Of a stretch of 6,589 nt of DNA, positions 4,852-6,589 are shown piece after piece. Both the position numbers and the translations under genes were made by a program. The stretch comes from Desulfobacterales bacterium (GTDB lineage Bacteria; Desulfobacterota; Desulfobacteria; Desulfobacterales; RPRI01): the NCBI GenBank assembly GCA_030689795.1, contig JAUYEO010000368.1, positions 1 through 6,589 on the forward strand, given 5' to 3'. A model generated the notes under the pieces. It had not been told where the DNA came from. It ran no database searches and was given only the letters and a program-made list of their open reading frames with translations. Positions within the stretch are counted from its first letter, which is position 1. Each line of letters opens with the position of its first letter.

Positions 4852-6306
4852 ATGATCACAGTGGAAGAAAAAATATCTGACGGCAAACCGGAAAAAACAG
4901 ACAGCAGGGAAGAAGTCAGACAGATACCCATCCACACTCTGGATATAAAACGGTTGATTGAGCTTGACGCCTGCACGCGATGCGGTGAATGTCTCTCCTT
5001 GTGTCCCGTATATGATCAGGACTCCAGAGAGGATATCGTCCCCCGGCGCAAGGTCATCGATTTTTTGAAAATTGCCAGGTCTCAGAATGGATTTCTCGCA
5101 AAAATCATGAAAAGTGAGAAGATCGGGGAATCGTTTAAGAAAGTGATCCGCAGTCTGTTTGGCTATCAGGAGGTGACAGAGGAACAGATTAAAGCGTTTG
5201 TCGCCAATTTGTATGAGTGTTCCACCTGTGGCCAGTGTGAAGTGGTCTGCCCGGCTCATATCGATACGGTAAATCTCTGGGAAGATTTGCGAAGACTGAT
5301 TGTCAGTGCGGGATACGGTCCTTTGGAGCCCCAAAAGGTCTTACGAAAAAGTGTCATGACCTATGACAACCCGTGGCAGCAACCCCGAACAGGCAGAACC
5401 AAATGGTCGCGGCGGGCTAAAAAGGACAATCTCATCACCGAGGAGCCCAGGGAAATTATCAAATCAAAAGGCAAGGTGCTGCTTTTTTTCGGATGCACGG
5501 CATCCTATGATGCCAATGTCAAGCAGGTTGCTATTAATACCATAAATATTCTTGAAGCACTGAATATCGATTACGGGGTTCTTGGTAAAGACGAAAAATG
5601 CTGCGGAAGCGTGCTGCTCAGAATGGGAGATCCGGAGCATAAACGGCTTTTTCAGGAGAATATTGACCAGTTCAACAGCCTGGGCATTGAAACGCTGATC
5701 AGTTCATGTTCCGGCTGTTTTAAAACCATCATGCAGGATTACCCTAAAGTTGGCAAATTGAATTTTGAAGTCCTGCATACCGTGGAATATCTGGCACGGC
5801 TGTTAAAGCAGGGCAAACTAACATTCCTCCATCAGGTCAACAGAACCTGCACCTATCATGATCCCTGCCATCTAGGCAGGGCGACCGGCGGGTTTGATGC
5901 GCCGCGATTTATAATGAATTCCATTCCAGGGCTCAAACTGATTGAAATGCCTAGAAATAGAGAATATTCACGCTGTTGCGGAGCAGGCGGTGGATTAAAG
6001 TCAGGGTATCCGGACATCCAGAGCAAGATGGCCCAGAGGCGGGTGAAAGAAGCTGAAGAGACGGGTGCTAAAGAGCTGGTTTCATGCTGCCCCTTCTGCT
6101 ATCAGGGGTTGCAGGTCGGCATCTCTTCATTGGGATCTGACATCGTTATAAAAGACATGTCCGCTTATATTGCAGAATCGCTCCTGGGAGATGATGTTTT
6201 TGAAAGAGCAGATGAGGATGCAGCCGCCAAAAAGAAGAAAAAAGAAGAGGCGCAACTCTCCGGGGAAGATGAGAAAAAGGCTAAAGAGGCGGCAAGTGAC
6301 GACTGA
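4852..6306 (+). CDS. HdrD-like iron-sulfur protein (two [4Fe-4S] ferredoxin sites, two CCG domains)
   Basis: A 484-residue protein, apparently cytoplasmic. Two ferredoxin-type [4Fe-4S] sites are present: C41/C44/C47/C51 and C123/C126/C129/C133, each with the CxxCxxCxxxCP pattern. Two complete cysteine-rich CCG domains follow: C215, C250-C251, C286/C289, and C339, C375-C376, C413/C416. The spacings (34-36 residues) match the CX31-39CCX35-36CXXC pattern known for HdrD/HdrB, where these cysteines bind the special [4Fe-4S] cluster(s) that reduce heterodisulfide. Relatives in sulfate reducers (DsrK, HmcF, TmcB) dock on NarI-like cytochrome b subunits, which fits the c7-b fusion just upstream. The likely role is electron exchange between that membrane protein and a cytoplasmic thiol/disulfide or other redox partner; CoM-S-S-CoB is not assumed. 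Residues about 452-484 form a Lys/Glu/Asp/Ala-rich tail without cysteines, not part of the core fold. The stop overlaps the start of the next gene. Confidence 0.93.
   Translation: MITVEEKISDGKPEKTDSREEVRQIPIHTLDIKRLIELDACTRCGECLSLCPVYDQDSREDIVPRRKVIDFLKIARSQNGFLAKIMKSEKIGESFKKVIRSLFGYQEVTEEQIKAFVANLYECSTCGQCEVVCPAHIDTVNLWEDLRRLIVSAGYGPLEPQKVLRKSVMTYDNPWQQPRTGRTKWSRRAKKDNLITEEPREIIKSKGKVLLFFGCTASYDANVKQVAINTINILEALNIDYGVLGKDEKCCGSVLLRMGDPEHKRLFQENIDQFNSLGIETLISSCSGCFKTIMQDYPKVGKLNFEVLHTVEYLARLLKQGKLTFLHQVNRTCTYHDPCHLGRATGGFDAPRFIMNSIPGLKLIEMPRNREYSRCCGAGGGLKSGYPDIQSKMAQRRVKEAEETGAKELVSCCPFCYQGLQVGISSLGSDIVIKDMSAYIAESLLGDDVFERADEDAAAKKKKKEEAQLSGEDEKKAKEAASDD
6283..6289 (+). promoter_or_regulatory. 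Ribosome binding site for the gene leaving the window
   Basis: AAAGAGG, inside the end of the HdrD-like gene, lies six bases before GTG at 6296. It supports a GTG start overlapping the HdrD-like gene by 11 nt over alternatives at GTG 6308 and ATG 6332. Confidence 0.55.
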
Positions 6307-6589
6307 TGTGTATACAAAATTCACCTATTGGATGGATAAACAAACTTTTCTTGTTCTGCACAAAACTTTGTCAGAAATGGAGATTTCGTTGCATGAAACC
6401 AGAAAAGCTGTCTGCCTCCCCTTGTCCGGCAAAATTGCTTTGGGCTATGTGACACCGGAAGCATGGTCGAACTTTGATATCTGCAAAAGGCAACTATCCT
6501 GGTACAGCAGATCTCAATTTGCGGGCAGATATCTATTAATCAGTGGAACGGATATCAACGGATACGGCTTTGATTTGAAACCATCAACC
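6296..6589 (+). CDS. 5' part of an unidentified gene (partial)
   Basis: One frame stays open from GTG 6296 through the window end, giving 98 codons without a stop. The other two forward frames are interrupted in this stretch; an ATG frame at 6306 stops at 6450-6452. The encoded start is VTTDVYTKFTYWMDKQTF and the rest is a mixed, soluble-looking sequence with many aromatic residues and no signal peptide, membrane helix, CxxCH or Fe-S motif. I do not recognise a family. The overlap with the HdrD-like gene and the ribosome site at 6283-6289 suggest translational coupling and membership of the same operon. GTG 6308 or ATG 6332 are alternative starts. Confidence 0.65.
   Translation, partial: MTTDVYTKFTYWMDKQTFLVLHKTLSEMEISLHETRKAVCLPLSGKIALGYVTPEAWSNFDICKRQLSWYSRSQFAGRYLLISGTDINGYGFDLKPST

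Noticed and set aside
4708..5334. 208-codon open frame on the minus strand
   Set aside because: It lies opposite the conserved Fe-S region of the HdrD-like gene and its own C-terminal part is read from the palindromic element. No motif or plausible ribosome site supports it.
6306..6452. ATG-started 48-codon frame overlapping the stop of the HdrD-like gene
   Set aside because: It gives a short, Cys/Trp/Lys-rich peptide with an early stop, while another frame stays open to the window end and has a better-placed ribosome site.

Overview
The window looks like chromosomal DNA from an anaerobic, respiration-versatile Gram-negative bacterium, most likely a sulfate reducer or syntroph of the Desulfobacterota (Deltaproteobacteria). 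This rests on gene content: two membrane modules with multiheme c-type cytochromes and b-type cytochromes, plus an HdrD-type iron-sulfur protein with two complete CCG motifs. No taxonomic marker gene is present, so the placement is inference. All genes are on the + strand.

Layout. Positions 1-92 hold the 3' end of an unidentified gene. A 451-residue protein with a class I glutamine-amidotransferase-like (BPL_N-type) domain follows (106-1461). It overlaps by 35 nt a TTG-started, membrane-anchored six-heme cytochrome c (1427-2326). One base later comes a four-helix cytochrome b (2328-2978). A 248-nt gap (2979-3226) holds a MITE-like element flanked by TA and containing a large hairpin. Next is a fused protein, a periplasmic seven-heme cytochrome c joined to a NarI/HdrE-type cytochrome b (3227-4684). 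A second, unrelated MITE-like element (about 4690-4822), with 18-bp perfect terminal inverted repeats and an AAGG(G) target duplication, separates it from an HdrD-like protein (4852-6306). An unidentified gene starts at about 6296, overlapping that gene, and runs off the window.

How the genes may work together (inference). The six-heme cytochrome and its cytochrome b would form one quinone/periplasm electron-exchange module. The fused c7-b protein and the HdrD-like protein would form a second module, carrying electrons across the membrane between periplasmic hemes or menaquinone and a cytoplasmic [4Fe-4S]/CCG site that may act on a disulfide/thiol partner. This resembles Hmc, Tmc and DsrMK-type complexes of sulfate reducers, but with the multiheme and NarI-like parts in one polypeptide. 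GC content counted by eye is about 58-73% in sampled lines of the first genes and the heme region, and falls to about 32-45% in most of the NarI-like part; the HdrD-like gene is mixed (35-57%). The two halves of the locus may therefore have different histories.
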